Source of the DNA: Nocardiopsis listeri NBRC 13360
GTDB taxonomy: Bacteria; Actinomycetota; Actinomycetes; Streptosporangiales; Streptosporangiaceae
NCBI RefSeq assembly: GCF_001570765.1
Contig: NZ_BCSH01000040.1
Coordinates: 1 to 64,000, forward strand
Length of the DNA: 64,000 bases
Reading direction: 5' to 3'
Part shown: positions 25,514 through 35,010 of the stretch, piece after piece
How positions within the stretch are numbered: position 1 is the first letter of the stretch
Layout: each line of letters opens with the position of its first letter
The notes under the pieces: model-generated
The model's database searches: none
Seen by the model: the letters and a program-made list of their open reading frames with translations, nothing else
What the model was told of the DNA's origin: nothing
Program-made: the position numbers and the translations under genes

Positions 25514-26335
25514 ATGGCGTTGTCGGAACCGATGGAGGAGTTCGCGTCCACCGAGGGAACGGTGCGTTGGCGGGCGACCGGGTCGGGAGAGCCCGTGGTG
25601 CTACTGCACGGCACCCCGTTCTCGTCCTACGTGTGGCGGGAGGTCGCCGGCGCCTTGTCCGACCGGTACCGGGTCCACACCTGGGACATGCCCGGGTACG
25701 GCGCCTCGGAGAAATGCGCGGGCCAGCGGGTCTCCCTGGCCGCGCAGGGGCGGGTGTTCACCGAACTACTCGCCCACTGGGGGCTGGACCGACCCCGGGT
25801 GGTGGCGCACGACTTCGGCGGGGCGGTGGCGTTGCGCGCCCACCTGCTGCACAACGCCGCCTACTCCCGGCTGGCCCTGGTCTCCCCGGTGGCGCTTGCC
25901 CCGTGGGGGTCGCCGTTCTTCCGGCTGGTGGGCGAGAACACCGAGGTGTTCGAGCAATTGCCGCCGGCTCTGCACCGTGCCCTGGTCACCGAGTACGTGA
26001 GTTCGGCGAGCGCCGTCGGGCTGCGACCGGACGTGCTCCAAGCCCTGGTGGACCCTTGGACGGGCGCCGGGGGACAGCCCGCGTTCTACAGACAGATCCA
26101 GCAGGCCGATCAGGCGCACACCGACGAGATCCAGGGCTCCTACCCCGAGCTGGACCTGCCGGTACTGCTGGCCTGGGGCGAACAGGACACCTGGATCCCA
26201 CCGGAGCGCGACCGCGAACTCGCGCGGTTGATCCCTGACGTGGTCACCCGCCCCATCGACGGCGCCGGCCACCTGGTCCAGCTGGACGCTCCCGCCCGGC
26301 TCACCGCCGCCCTGCTCGACTTCCTCCGGGAGTGA
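25514..26335 (+). CDS. Alpha/beta hydrolase
   Basis: A 273-residue cytosolic hydrolase of the haloalkane-dehalogenase/epoxide-hydrolase type. The oxyanion HGTP motif is in VVLLHGTPFSSYVW. The nucleophile elbow reads VAHDFGGAVAL, so the nucleophile is Asp rather than Ser, as in dehalogenases and epoxide hydrolases. The acid lies in AWGEQDTWIP and the catalytic His in DGAGHLVQ. ATG 25514 has GAAGGGA eight bases upstream. The gene stands alone between two hairpins. Substrate unknown. Confidence 0.85.
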   Translation: MALSEPMEEFASTEGTVRWRATGSGEPVVLLHGTPFSSYVWREVAGALSDRYRVHTWDMPGYGASEKCAGQRVSLAAQGRVFTELLAHWGLDRPRVVAHDFGGAVALRAHLLHNAAYSRLALVSPVALAPWGSPFFRLVGENTEVFEQLPPALHRALVTEYVSSASAVGLRPDVLQALVDPWTGAGGQPAFYRQIQQADQAHTDEIQGSYPELDLPVLLAWGEQDTWIPPERDRELARLIPDVVTRPIDGAGHLVQLDAPARLTAALLDFLRE

Positions 26336-26338
26336 CCG

Positions 26339-26376
26339 ACCCGCGTCCACCGGAGTGGGATACCGGTGGGGCGGGT
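26339..26376 (+). terminator. Hairpin terminator after the alpha/beta hydrolase
   Basis: ACCCGC/GCGGGT and CCACCGG/CCGGTGG arms stack with a small internal loop, starting three bases after the stop codon. Confidence 0.5.
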
Positions 26377-26445
26377 GTGGAATGGTGAGCGATGAGCGGC
26401 GCGCCACGTGCCGCGGACCGGCCACCATGGACGACAGGAGCTCAC

Positions 26446-27531
26446 ATGTCCCAACGAGTGCAAGGTGTCATCTCACGCGCCAAGGGGGCGCCGGTGGAAC
26501 TCACCACCATCGTCGTCCCGGACCCCGGACCGGGCGAAGCGGTGGTGCGGATCCAGGCCTGTGGGGTCTGCCACACCGACCTGCACTACCGGGAGGGCGG
26601 GATCAACGACGAGTTCCCCTTCCTGCTCGGCCACGAGGCCGCGGGGACGGTGGAGTCAGTGGGCGAGGACGTCACCGGTCTCGAACCGGGCGACTACGTG
26701 ATCCTGAACTGGCGGGCGGTGTGCGGGAAGTGCCGGGCGTGCGCCCGAGGCCGCCACCAGTACTGCTTCGACACCCACAACGCCACGCAGAAGATGACCC
26801 TGGAGGACGGCACCGAGCTCTCCCCCGCGCTGGGCATCGGCGCGTTCGCGGAGAAGACCCTGGTGGCCGCGGGCCAGTGCACCAAGGTGGACCCGACCGC
26901 TTCGGCGGCCGCGGCCGGCCTGCTCGGTTGCGGAATCATGGCCGGGATCGGCGCGGCCGTCAACACCGGCGGGGTCACCCGCGGCGACTCGGTGGCGGTC
27001 ATCGGCTGCGGTGGCGTGGGCAGCGCCGCCGTGGCCGGGGCCCGTCTGGCCGGGGCGAACCGGATCATCGCCGTGGACCTGGAGGACCGGAAGCTGGACT
27101 GGGCGCGCGGCTTCGGCGCCACCCACACCGTCAACGCCTCCCAGACCGACCCGGTCGAGGCGATCCGGGAACTCACCGGTGGGTTCGGCGCGGACGTGGT
27201 GATCGACGCCGTCGGCAACCCCAAGACCTACGAGCAGGCGTTCTACGCCCGTGACCTGGCCGGCACCGTGGTGTTGGTGGGGGTGCCCACCCCGGAGATG
27301 AAGCTGGAGCTGCCGCTGTTGGACGTGTTCGGTCGCGGTGGGGCGCTCAAGTCGTCCTGGTACGGGGACTGTCTGCCCTCCCGCGACTTCCCGATGCTCA
27401 TCGACCTCTACACCCAGGGCAGACTGGACCTGGACGGATTCGTCACCGAGGAGATCGGTATCGGTGACATCGAAGAGGCCTTCGCCCGCATGGAGCGCGG
27501 CGACGTACTGCGATCGGTGGTGCGACTGTGA
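26446..27531 (+). CDS. mscR: S-(hydroxymethyl)mycothiol dehydrogenase (mycothiol-dependent formaldehyde dehydrogenase)
   Basis: A 361-residue zinc- and NAD-dependent medium-chain dehydrogenase that oxidises the formaldehyde-mycothiol adduct, and in related enzymes also reduces S-nitrosomycothiol. Catalytic zinc ligands are in [10 protein letters not shown] and GHEAAG. The structural-zinc cysteines are in [16 protein letters not shown], with NATQKM just after. The Rossmann motif is [15 protein letters not shown]. The [15 protein letters not shown] and [13 protein letters not shown] segments are characteristic of this family. ATG 26446 has AGGAG six bases upstream. The next gene overlaps it by four bases; the same pairing (Rv2259-Rv2260) exists in Mycobacterium tuberculosis. 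Confidence 0.93.
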   Translation: MSQRVQGVISRAKGAPVELTTIVVPDPGPGEAVVRIQACGVCHTDLHYREGGINDEFPFLLGHEAAGTVESVGEDVTGLEPGDYVILNWRAVCGKCRACARGRHQYCFDTHNATQKMTLEDGTELSPALGIGAFAEKTLVAAGQCTKVDPTASAAAAGLLGCGIMAGIGAAVNTGGVTRGDSVAVIGCGGVGSAAVAGARLAGANRIIAVDLEDRKLDWARGFGATHTVNASQTDPVEAIRELTGGFGADVVIDAVGNPKTYEQAFYARDLAGTVVLVGVPTPEMKLELPLLDVFGRGGALKSSWYGDCLPSRDFPMLIDLYTQGRLDLDGFVTEEIGIGDIEEAFARMERGDVLRSVVRL

Positions 27532-28160
27532 GTGACGCGCGAGTGGAACACCTGACCACGTCCGGGGTCTTCACCCTGGACGGTGGCTCCTGGGAGGTGG
27601 ACAACAACGTCTGGTTGTTCGGTGACGACGAGGAGGTCGTGGTCATCGACGCCCCGCACGACGCCGACACCATCGTCGAGGCGGTGAACGGACGCCGGGT
27701 GGTGGCGGTGGTGTGCACGCACGGCCACAACGACCACGTCAACGCAGCGCCCGCGCTGGCCGACATGGTGGACGCGCCCATCCTGTTGCACCCCGACGAC
27801 CGGGTGCTGTGGGACATGACCCACCCCGACCGCGCCCCGGACGGGGAACTGGCCGACGGCCAGGTGGTGAAGGTGGCCGGCACCGAGCTGCGGGTCATCC
27901 ACACCCCGGGGCACGCGCCGGGCGCGGTGTGCCTGTACGCGCCGGAGGCGGGCGTGCTGTTCAGCGGGGACACCCTGTTCCAGGGCGGACCGGGGGCGAC
28001 GGGTCGGTCCTACTCGGACTTCCCGACCATCGTGGCCTCCATCCGGGACCGTTTGCTTTCCCTGCCGAAGGAGACCGTGGTCAACACCGGTCACGGTGAC
28101 TCCACCACGATCGGCGCCGAGGCCCCGCACCTGCAGGAGTGGATCGACCGGGGCGCCTGA
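27528..28160 (+). CDS. Metallo-beta-lactamase-fold hydrolase paired with MscR
   Basis: A 210-residue MBL-fold enzyme with the zinc motif [10 protein letters not shown] (HxHxDH), His in HTPGHAPG, Asp in [15 protein letters not shown] and the last His in TGHGDST. It is homologous in position to Rv2260 and glyoxalase II-like proteins. It probably hydrolyses the S-formylmycothiol produced by the preceding dehydrogenase, giving formate and free mycothiol, though this step is an inference from gene pairing. Its GTG shares GTGA with the mscR stop, so the two are translationally coupled. Confidence 0.88.
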   Translation: MSDARVEHLTTSGVFTLDGGSWEVDNNVWLFGDDEEVVVIDAPHDADTIVEAVNGRRVVAVVCTHGHNDHVNAAPALADMVDAPILLHPDDRVLWDMTHPDRAPDGELADGQVVKVAGTELRVIHTPGHAPGAVCLYAPEAGVLFSGDTLFQGGPGATGRSYSDFPTIVASIRDRLLSLPKETVVNTGHGDSTTIGAEAPHLQEWIDRGA

Positions 28161-28186
28161 GCCCCCGGTGTTCGGCCATGCCAGGG

Positions 28187-28217
28187 GCCCCGCACCCGTT
28201 CCGTGCGGGTGCGGGGC
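28187..28217. terminator. Bidirectional hairpin between convergent genes
   Basis: GCCCCGCACCCG and CGGGTGCGGGGC make a perfect 12-bp stem with a 7-base loop between the MBL-fold gene and the convergent kinase-like gene. Confidence 0.8.
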
Positions 28218-28248
28218 TCCGGTGTTCTTGCGTTCGGTCCCCTCGCCC

Positions 28249-29784
28249 TCAGGTTCCGGACGAGCGCTCGGTACAGACCTCGTCCGACACCGCGATCTCG
28301 TCGACGCCGAGCACCGCGATGACGATGAAGCAGTACTCCTGGGACGGTTCCAGGGCGTTGACCCGAACGGAGACGGTCCCCGGTTCGGCGTCGGCGAGGT
28401 TGCCCGGGTCCTGCCCGGCCACACCACCGATGACCTGGTGGGGCGCATCCACACCGGTGTTGTCGATCCACGACACCACCACCGTGTGGCCCTGGTCCGC
28501 CAACTCGACGTCCGTGGGACGGGCCTCCTCGACCCGTGCGGCCGCCGGCGCCGGTGGGTCTTGGGCCTCGGACGGTGCCCCGCTCTCGGGAGCCGTCCGG
28601 GGTTCGGTCGGGCTCTCCCGCGCCCGTTCGACCAGCCTGTCACCGGCGTCGGGGCGTAGAACGGCCACGGCGCCCAATCCGAAGGCGAGGACCACGACGG
28701 CCGCGACCGTGATCATGACGGCCCATGGACGGCCCACCGACGGGGTGCTCGGTGCCCCCGCCCGAAGTGGTTCGGGGGGTCGCGGCGGTGTCGGGACCTC
28801 GACGTGCTCTTCGCCGTCTTCGGGTGTCTCCGTGGCCGGTCTTCGTTCCTCTGACCCGGGGACCCGCGGGTCCCCTCCACCACTCCAGCCCGGGAGGGCG
28901 GCCCAGGCCGCGTCGGGGTTCTGCCGAAGGAATTCGTCGACACCAACGGGCTCGGGAGCGGTGGGCACCTCGTCATCGTGGTCCTCCGCCGCCAAGGCAT
29001 CGGCGAACGCGGCCGCGTCGGGATACCGTTCGTCCGGTTCCCGGGCCACGGCGCGTTCCAGGACGGAGCGCAGCCCGGCCGGTAGGTCGGCACGGGGCAG
29101 GCGTGGTGGATCGGTGGCCAACACCTTGTCGCGGTAGGCGAAGGGGTCGAGGCCGGGGTCGGGCCCCTGCGCGAAGGGCGGATGCCCGGCCAGGAGCGTC
29201 CACAACGTGGTGCCGAGTCGGTGGACGTCCGAGGCCGGTCCGCCCGGTTCTCCTCGCAGGATCTCCGGTGGGGTGTGGGCGATGGCCATCGGGTCGGGGG
29301 CCACCGGCCCGGGCCGTTCACCGATGGGCAGGACGCCTCCGGCGTCCGTGAGGGCCGCCCCGCCCGGGGCGCGCAGCAGGTTTGCCGGCTCCACCCCGTG
29401 GTGGAGCAGGCCGCGTTCATGCAGTGACCGCAAGGTGTCCGCGACCGAACGGGCCACGGTCAGCACTTCCGCCAGGGGCAGCGGACCACGGTCGGCCAGG
29501 GCCGCGGCGTAGTCACCCTCCGGATGGTGCTCCAACACGGCGAACGCGCGGCCGGACGAAGTCTCACCGGTCCCGATCACCCGGATCATGCCCGGCAGGT
29601 CCGAGAGCTCACGCGCCCGCTCGACCTCGGCCCGGCCATGCTCGTCTCTGACGACCTTGAGCACCACCGTGGTGTCGTCACCATCGCGTCCGGCCAGGTA
29701 GAGGGTGGAGGACGCACCGCGATAGAGGATCTGTGGGGAGTGGTACCCGGGGGCGAGTCTGTCGTCGGATCCGCTCGTGCTCAT
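28249..29784 (-). CDS. Membrane-anchored serine/threonine pseudokinase of the T7SS-linked operon
   Basis: A 511-residue protein with a PknB-like kinase domain (about 14-275), a Pro/Glu-rich linker, one membrane helix (about 375-398) and a C-terminal extracellular domain with an FN3-like ending. The ATP Lys43 is kept (VVLKVV), but the glycine loop is degenerate (YRGASSTLYL). The catalytic loop reads HHGVEPAN (128-135), so Asp is Gly130 and Lys is Glu132; the DFG motif is DAG (147-149). It is probably inactive and serves as a sensor or scaffold. ATG 29784 overlaps the stop of the transglutaminase gene (ATGA), making it the last gene of the operon. Confidence 0.85.
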   Translation of the reverse strand: MSTSGSDDRLAPGYHSPQILYRGASSTLYLAGRDGDDTTVVLKVVRDEHGRAEVERARELSDLPGMIRVIGTGETSSGRAFAVLEHHPEGDYAAALADRGPLPLAEVLTVARSVADTLRSLHERGLLHHGVEPANLLRAPGGAALTDAGGVLPIGERPGPVAPDPMAIAHTPPEILRGEPGGPASDVHRLGTTLWTLLAGHPPFAQGPDPGLDPFAYRDKVLATDPPRLPRADLPAGLRSVLERAVAREPDERYPDAAAFADALAAEDHDDEVPTAPEPVGVDEFLRQNPDAAWAALPGWSGGGDPRVPGSEERRPATETPEDGEEHVEVPTPPRPPEPLRAGAPSTPSVGRPWAVMITVAAVVVLAFGLGAVAVLRPDAGDRLVERARESPTEPRTAPESGAPSEAQDPPAPAAARVEEARPTDVELADQGHTVVVSWIDNTGVDAPHQVIGGVAGQDPGNLADAEPGTVSVRVNALEPSQEYCFIVIAVLGVDEIAVSDEVCTERSSGT

Positions 29785-32090
29785 CGCTGCCCTCTCCACG
29801 TGCGCGCCTCATGGCCCCGGTCCCGCCACAGCAGCGGTCGGGGGTCGAACCACCAGGTCAGTCTTTTGATGCGGGGCCGAGTCGCCCGCAGGCTCCGCAG
29901 GTGGGTGCGCACGGTGGTCGCGGCGCCGTGGGCGACCGCATCGTCCACGTCCCGTCCAGCGCCGAAACCGACGCTGTTGACGGCGTGGGCGAGCCGGTCG
30001 AGCCCGGGGGCGTGGTCCGAACCGGGCACCCGGTCGCGGGCGGCGGCCACGGTCGCGCTGACCGTGCTTCCGGGCGACAGCGGCACCGATGCCTGGCGCA
30101 GACCGTCGAGGAGTTCGCGCCAGGCGCCCAGGACGCGGACGTTCGGTGGGCCGGACCCCAGACGGATCCGGGTGCGCACCATCCGTCCGAGTGGGATCGA
30201 CAGGAACAGCGTGAGAAGGCAGCCGCTCATGGTCAGGCCTATGGTCCACCCGCGCTGGTCGGGTTCGTCTCGCCCCGGCGCGGTGACGGCGTGGTCGTCG
30301 GAGGCCGAACCCTCGTAGTCCTCGGCCTCGGTGCCCTCGGGATCCTGGACGTCCTGTTCCGCGGTGTCCTCGGTGCCGTGCTCGTCCCGCCCACCGGGGG
30401 TGACGGCGAAGGGGACCCAACCGACCCCGTCGAAGTACACCTCGCCCCAGGCCACGGCGTCGCCGCTACGGACCTCGTACTCCCCGCCGCCCTGGTCGGT
30501 GCCGGGCGCGAAGCCGACGGCGACCCGGCTGGGCAGCCCGGCGGCCCGGGCGAGCATGGCGAAGGCGCTGGCGAACTGTTCCGACGTGCCCCCGCCGCCC
30601 TGCCCTCCGGGGGCCGCCAGGAGTGCGTCGATGTGGGCGTAGCTGTGGCCGCCCGGGGTGTGGGGGTCGAAGGAGTGGGATTCGCGCAGGTAGCGGGCCA
30701 GGGCGGTGGCGCGCTGGTAGTAGGGGCCTTCGGCCGCCACCGAAGCGACCACGTCGTTGAGGATGGCGGGGGCACCCGGCGGGAGTTCCCGGTAGTCGTC
30801 GTAGACGTCACCGGCGGGCGGGGAGGCCCGGGTCAGGTCCGTGGAGTCCCAGTCCGCGACCTCCCCGACGACCTCGTAGTCCTGTTCGGCGATGGGTCCG
30901 TCCATGGTGGCGACGGTGCCCGTACGGGCGTCGTATCCGGGGTCGTCGAGTCCGACCCGTCGGGGGGCGCCGATGACCGGGGCCCAGGCACCGGGCAGGT
31001 CCTGCCCCACCCGCACGTGCCCGGAGACGGGGGTGGCCCCGGGCGGAGGGGGAACCGGCGCGGGAAGGACTCCGTCGGCCTTGCGGTACCCGGACTCGGG
31101 CAACCAGGTGGTCCCGGTGAAGTCGGCGAGTGCCGCCCACCGTAGCTCCACGGGCCGGTCCGACTCGACGGTGAGCAGGTGCTCGTCGGGTTCCGCGGCC
31201 CAACCCGCCAGGTATCCCAGGGGGTTGATGGCCGGTGAGGAGTCCATGGGCGGGGTGAGAACGGTGCGCGGGTCACCGGGTTCGGTCTCCCAGCCGGCGA
31301 GCAGGCGGGGCCCGCCGACCAACGCGATGGTGGCGGTGAGGACGCAGATGGATCCGACCACCACGGCCCGGTGGACCCGCGAAGGGACCGAGGGACGCGC
31401 GTCCACCTGGATGCTCAGCGCGGCGGCCGCTCCCGTGTGGTCCGCCGTCCCGGTCCCCGAACGTACGGACATGACCAGGACCGCGGCCACCCCGGTAAGG
31501 GCGATCGCGGGGAAACCGGGTGGGGCGACGGGTCCGTTGATGACCACGGCGCCGACGAGGAGCAGCAGACCCGGCATCAGGACGAGCCCCCGGCGTTCGG
31601 CGCGCCAGGCCAGTGCGGTGGCGGTGCCGGTCAGCCAGGTGGCCAGCAACGGCAGGGTGAGGGTGTCGACGCTGAGCGGGGTGGGCGCGGTGCTGGTGAG
31701 GATGCGCGCCCCCGAGTGAAGGAGCGCTTCACCCGCACCGTGCAGGACCCCCTCCCCCTCTCCCGGGCTCCACGCCGCGCTCACCGGCACGGCGGCCAGG
31801 GGCACCGGCACACCGAGGAGTACCGTCCGAAGCGCACTGAACCGGGAGCGTAGGAGCAAGGTGAGCACGACGGAGACGATCGCGCAGGCGACCAGGGTCG
31901 CGCCGAACGGCCCCGGGGAGGCATAGGAAGACGCCAGGGCGACCCCGCCCGCGGTCGTGGCGAGGATCGGTCCGACGGGGGCGAGCAGGGCCCGGGGCGA
32001 GGACGAGGGGGACCACGCCCCCCGCACCGGCGCGGTGGGCGCCTGGCCCGGTGTGTCGTGCTCGGGGACGGAGGTCGTCACCGTGGCCAT
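29781..32090 (-). CDS. TgpA-like membrane protein with a degenerate transglutaminase domain
   Basis: A 769-residue protein. Residues 35-260 contain about seven membrane helices (DUF3488/TgpA-like), followed by an exported region with a transglutaminase-like fold at about 440-570 and another helix near 640. All three catalytic residues are replaced: Ser503 in GGTSEQFASAF where Cys is expected, Val546 in GDAVAWGEVYF where His is expected, and Ala562 in GWVPFAVTP where Asp is expected. The fold is otherwise well kept, so it likely binds rather than cleaves or crosslinks. ATG 32090 has GAGG about six bases upstream and overlaps the DUF58 gene by 13 bases. Confidence 0.85.
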   Translation of the reverse strand: MATVTTSVPEHDTPGQAPTAPVRGAWSPSSSPRALLAPVGPILATTAGGVALASSYASPGPFGATLVACAIVSVVLTLLLRSRFSALRTVLLGVPVPLAAVPVSAAWSPGEGEGVLHGAGEALLHSGARILTSTAPTPLSVDTLTLPLLATWLTGTATALAWRAERRGLVLMPGLLLLVGAVVINGPVAPPGFPAIALTGVAAVLVMSVRSGTGTADHTGAAAALSIQVDARPSVPSRVHRAVVVGSICVLTATIALVGGPRLLAGWETEPGDPRTVLTPPMDSSPAINPLGYLAGWAAEPDEHLLTVESDRPVELRWAALADFTGTTWLPESGYRKADGVLPAPVPPPPGATPVSGHVRVGQDLPGAWAPVIGAPRRVGLDDPGYDARTGTVATMDGPIAEQDYEVVGEVADWDSTDLTRASPPAGDVYDDYRELPPGAPAILNDVVASVAAEGPYYQRATALARYLRESHSFDPHTPGGHSYAHIDALLAAPGGQGGGGTSEQFASAFAMLARAAGLPSRVAVGFAPGTDQGGGEYEVRSGDAVAWGEVYFDGVGWVPFAVTPGGRDEHGTEDTAEQDVQDPEGTEAEDYEGSASDDHAVTAPGRDEPDQRGWTIGLTMSGCLLTLFLSIPLGRMVRTRIRLGSGPPNVRVLGAWRELLDGLRQASVPLSPGSTVSATVAAARDRVPGSDHAPGLDRLAHAVNSVGFGAGRDVDDAVAHGAATTVRTHLRSLRATRPRIKRLTWWFDPRPLLWRDRGHEARTWRGQR

Positions 32091-33208
32091 GGTGCCTCGT
32101 TCCAACGGTCGGCGAAGGACACGGCGTCGCCGGCGGTGATGAGTGTGACGGAGGCCGGCGCGGTCGGGCGCTCACGCCCGCCGAGGGCCACCGCGTACAA
32201 CCCGGGGTAGCGATCCCCCAGCTGCGCGAAGAGGCTGAGGTCGGCCGCGTCCAGGTGGCCGCTGACCAGGATGGCGGTGTCCCCTTCACCGTGGGTTCGG
32301 GCCAGGTGGAGGGCGTCGGCCAGGTTCGCGTCGGGGTCGGGTGCGGCCTCGGCCAGCAGGTCGAGCAGGGGCGGCAGACCACCGGTGCTGTCCCTGCCGC
32401 GCCCGCCGACCAGCCGGAGTTCGCAGTGCAGGGCGGCGCGCACGCCCGTGGCCAGGAGGGACGCCGCGGCCCCGGCGACCTCGTCCATTCGGTCGACGCC
32501 TTCCGGTGTGGGCCGGTCGTCGACCAGAAGGCACACCCGGGCCTGAGAGGTGTCGACGTACTCGCGGACAACGAGCCGGTCCAGGCGTGCCGAGCTGCGC
32601 CAGTGGACGTGGCGCAGGTCGTCTCCGGGTGCGTAGTCGCGCAGGGTGTGGAAGGTGAGGGTTCCGGTCCTGGCCCCGTCGACCTCACCGTCGGGGTCGG
32701 ACACGTTACCGACGGGGACGGCCCGCAGATACCGCCACGGGGGGTGCACCCACACCCGGTCCACGGTGCCGTGGGACCGGCCGCTCGCGGCCAGGCCCAG
32801 GGGATCGGAACGTCCCGCCCACAGGGGGCCGAGTTCGATCATTCCGCGACGGAGGGGCTGGATCCAGTAGTCCGAACCTCCGGTGCCGCCCCTGGTCAAG
32901 GGTGCCAGGGGGACCTCGTGTTCACCGTCGGGGCCCAGGACCCGTTCGGCGATCCGCACGGAGCGACGTCCGGTGTTGAGGGCCTCCATCCGCACCCGCA
33001 CCGACCGACCGGGGGTGGTGCGGGTTCCGGTCGGCAGGGATCGGCGCACCGTCACGTCGGCGACACGGCCCACGGTCAGGGCGGCCACGACCACGGCGAT
33101 GAGGGCGAGCCCCCCGAGCAGGGCGAGTTCCTGGTACTGGGAGAGGATGCCCACGGCCAGTAGCAGCGCCCCCACGGCCGCCACCAGCCACCCCCGTGTG
33201 GTCGGCAT
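32078..33208 (-). CDS. DUF58 protein with two N-terminal membrane helices
   Basis: A 376-residue protein. Two hydrophobic segments (9-22 and 28-46) anchor it. The DUF58 signature follows in TLRDYAPGDDLRHVHWRSSARLDRLVVREY, next to a vWA-like fold (VCLLVDDRPTPEG, with later ILVSGH). DUF58 proteins work with MoxR ATPases, usually as partners for metal insertion or assembly of extracytoplasmic complexes. ATG 33208 shares one base with the MoxR stop (TGATG). The frame is open upstream to 33982 only as antisense-like sequence over moxR. Confidence 0.88.
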   Translation of the reverse strand: MPTTRGWLVAAVGALLLAVGILSQYQELALLGGLALIAVVVAALTVGRVADVTVRRSLPTGTRTTPGRSVRVRMEALNTGRRSVRIAERVLGPDGEHEVPLAPLTRGGTGGSDYWIQPLRRGMIELGPLWAGRSDPLGLAASGRSHGTVDRVWVHPPWRYLRAVPVGNVSDPDGEVDGARTGTLTFHTLRDYAPGDDLRHVHWRSSARLDRLVVREYVDTSQARVCLLVDDRPTPEGVDRMDEVAGAAASLLATGVRAALHCELRLVGGRGRDSTGGLPPLLDLLAEAAPDPDANLADALHLARTHGEGDTAILVSGHLDAADLSLFAQLGDRYPGLYAVALGGRERPTAPASVTLITAGDAVSFADRWNEAPWPR

Positions 33209-34212
33209 CAGCGGTTCGCCGTCGCCCCCGGCCCGCCCGGCTGTGGGGTCGGGGTCCCGTCGAGGATCTCCTCGAGTACGTCGATACCGGTGCGGCCACC
33301 GACCGAGGCCTCCGGGGACAGCACCAGGCGGTGCGCCCAGACCGGGCGGGCCAGGGTCTGGACGTCCTCCGGGGTGACGTAGGGACGACCACTGGTGAGA
33401 GCGAGCATGCGCATCGCTTCGGCCATGGCGACCGTGGCCCGGGTGGACAGCCCCACGCTCAAGGCGTCGTGGGCGCGCGTGGTGTGCGCCAGACGCAGGA
33501 CGTACTCGTAGACGGTGTCGTCCACATGGGCTCTGCGGGCGGCGGCGCGAGAGCGGGCGATCCTCTCGGCGTCGGTGTGCGTGGTCAGGGAGTCCGGTGA
33601 GACGAGACGGTCGCCGCGGATGATGGCGAGTTCGGCGGCGGGGTCCGCGTATCCGACGGTGAGTCGCATCAGGAAGCGGTCCAGCTGGGCCTCCGGCAAT
33701 CGGTAGGTGCCCGACATCTCCACCGGGTTCTGGGTGGCGACCACCAGGAAGGGTGTGTCCACGCCGTGCCGATGCCCGTCGACCGTGACCGCGCCCTCCT
33801 CCATGACCTCCAACAGCGCCGACTGCGTCTTGGGCGAGGCCCGGTTGATCTCGTCCGCCACGACGACGTTGGCGAAGATCGGCCCCTGGTGGAACTCGAA
33901 CTCCCGGGTGGCCTGGTTGAAGACGGTGACACCGGTGACGTCGGAGGGCAGCAGGTCCGGGGTGAACTGGATCCGGCGCCACCGGCCCTGGACGCCGGCG
34001 GCCAGGGCCCGGGCCAGGGTGGTCTTGCCGGTGCCGGGGACGTCCTCCAGCAGGATGTGCCCCTCACAGAGCAGCGCGACCAGGGCGAGCCGGACCACCT
34101 CGGTCTTGCCGAGCAGGGCGGTCCCCACGGAGGAGACCATGGAGTCGAACGCGTCCGCTTCGAGGGCCGCTTCGTCCGCGGAGAGGGGAGCGGCGGGACC
34201 TTGGAGGTTCAC
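33208..34212 (-). CDS. MoxR-family AAA+ ATPase
   Basis: A 334-residue cytosolic AAA+ chaperone-like ATPase. Walker A is EDVPGTGKTTLARAL, Walker B is VVADEINRASPKTQSALLEVMEE, sensor 1 is VVATQNPVEMSGTYRLPEAQLDRF, and a lid domain follows. MoxR proteins act with DUF58 partners, encoded here immediately downstream with coupled translation. GTG 34212 has only a weak ribosome site. The gene sits between the WXG100 genes and the membrane-protein genes of the same operon, suggesting it remodels the secretion-linked complex. Confidence 0.92.
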   Translation of the reverse strand: MNLQGPAAPLSADEAALEADAFDSMVSSVGTALLGKTEVVRLALVALLCEGHILLEDVPGTGKTTLARALAAGVQGRWRRIQFTPDLLPSDVTGVTVFNQATREFEFHQGPIFANVVVADEINRASPKTQSALLEVMEEGAVTVDGHRHGVDTPFLVVATQNPVEMSGTYRLPEAQLDRFLMRLTVGYADPAAELAIIRGDRLVSPDSLTTHTDAERIARSRAAARRAHVDDTVYEYVLRLAHTTRAHDALSVGLSTRATVAMAEAMRMLALTSGRPYVTPEDVQTLARPVWAHRLVLSPEASVGGRTGIDVLEEILDGTPTPQPGGPGATANR

Positions 34213-34242
34213 TGGTGTCTTTCGATGTTCGTGGGTGGACGA

Positions 34243-34623
34243 TCAGGGGTTCTGATCGGTTCCCTGGGGATCCCTCTCCTGTGGGGTCAGAGGGGTCAGG
34301 GGGTTCTGCGTCTGGTCCTGACGGCGTTCCTCGTTGAGGTCGCGCTGGGTCTGGAAGGCGCCGAACACCACGAGTGCCGCGGCGACCACGGCGGCCAGGA
34401 TCAGACCGACGATCACCGAGGGCCACACGCGTTGTCGTGTGCGCCAGTAGCGGCTGGATCCGTACAGGACTGCCGCACGCAACTGCCGACGGCGCAGGGC
34501 GTCGGCCTGAAGGACGTAGCGCTCGGTGTCGGGCGTGCTCTGGAAGGCCTCGGGAAGCCGTGCGGAGGGCGGCGGAACCGGTGCCTGCGGTTCCGCCCCC
34601 GTCGTCCTGGGTGGATGGGACAT
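34243..34623 (-). CDS. Single-pass membrane protein of the T7SS-linked operon
   Basis: A 126-residue protein. A Pro-rich cytosolic start and a basic patch (ALRRRQLRAAVLYGSSRYWRTRQRVW) precede one membrane helix (about 71-91, SVIVGLILAAVVAAALVVFG). The external tail is short, charged and rich in Gln, Thr and Pro. I recognise no family. It lies between the WXG100 pair and moxR, all in the same direction, so it is probably a small structural part of the complex. Confidence 0.7.
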   Translation of the reverse strand: MSHPPRTTGAEPQAPVPPPSARLPEAFQSTPDTERYVLQADALRRRQLRAAVLYGSSRYWRTRQRVWPSVIVGLILAAVVAAALVVFGAFQTQRDLNEERRQDQTQNPLTPLTPQERDPQGTDQNP

Positions 34624-34646
34624 GTGCGTCCGGGACCGTTCCGCCG

Positions 34647-34943
34647 TCAGTCGAACAGGTCGTCGAGGTAGCGCTTGGTGGTCTGGTAGCCGTCCGCGGC
34701 GCCGTCCACCGCGTCGATCATCTTCGAGAAACCACGGTTGGTCATGTCGAAGGCGTTGTTGAACTCGGCGGCGCGGGCCTGGAACTTCTCGTCGCCGCCC
34801 TCCCACTTGGTGACGAGGTCCTTGGCCTGCCCGTCGATCTCCTGCATGATCGAGCGGAAGTAGCCCAGGTACTGGCGTTGGTCGATGTTCAGCTCGGTGA
34901 GCTGGTCGATGTCGCCGCCGACCTCGTATCGGTTCAGGCTCAT
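34647..34943 (-). CDS. WXG100 family protein (EsxA/EsxB-like)
   Basis: A 98-residue helical-hairpin protein. The Trp-x-Gly turn is WEG in DLVTKWEGGDEKFQARAAEF near residue 48, with two flanking helices of normal length. The C-terminal YQTTKRYLDDLFD includes a Y-x-x-x-[DE]-like signal (YLDDL), as seen in type VII substrates, though spacing is imperfect. It is likely the secreted partner of the next gene's product. Confidence 0.88.
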   Translation of the reverse strand: MSLNRYEVGGDIDQLTELNIDQRQYLGYFRSIMQEIDGQAKDLVTKWEGGDEKFQARAAEFNNAFDMTNRGFSKMIDAVDGAADGYQTTKRYLDDLFD

Positions 34944-35010
34944 GTGGTGGTCTCGCTCTCTGGTGCGCTGAGGCCCGGCCGTTGCGAAGAGCCGGGCGCG
35001 AGGGGCCCGC

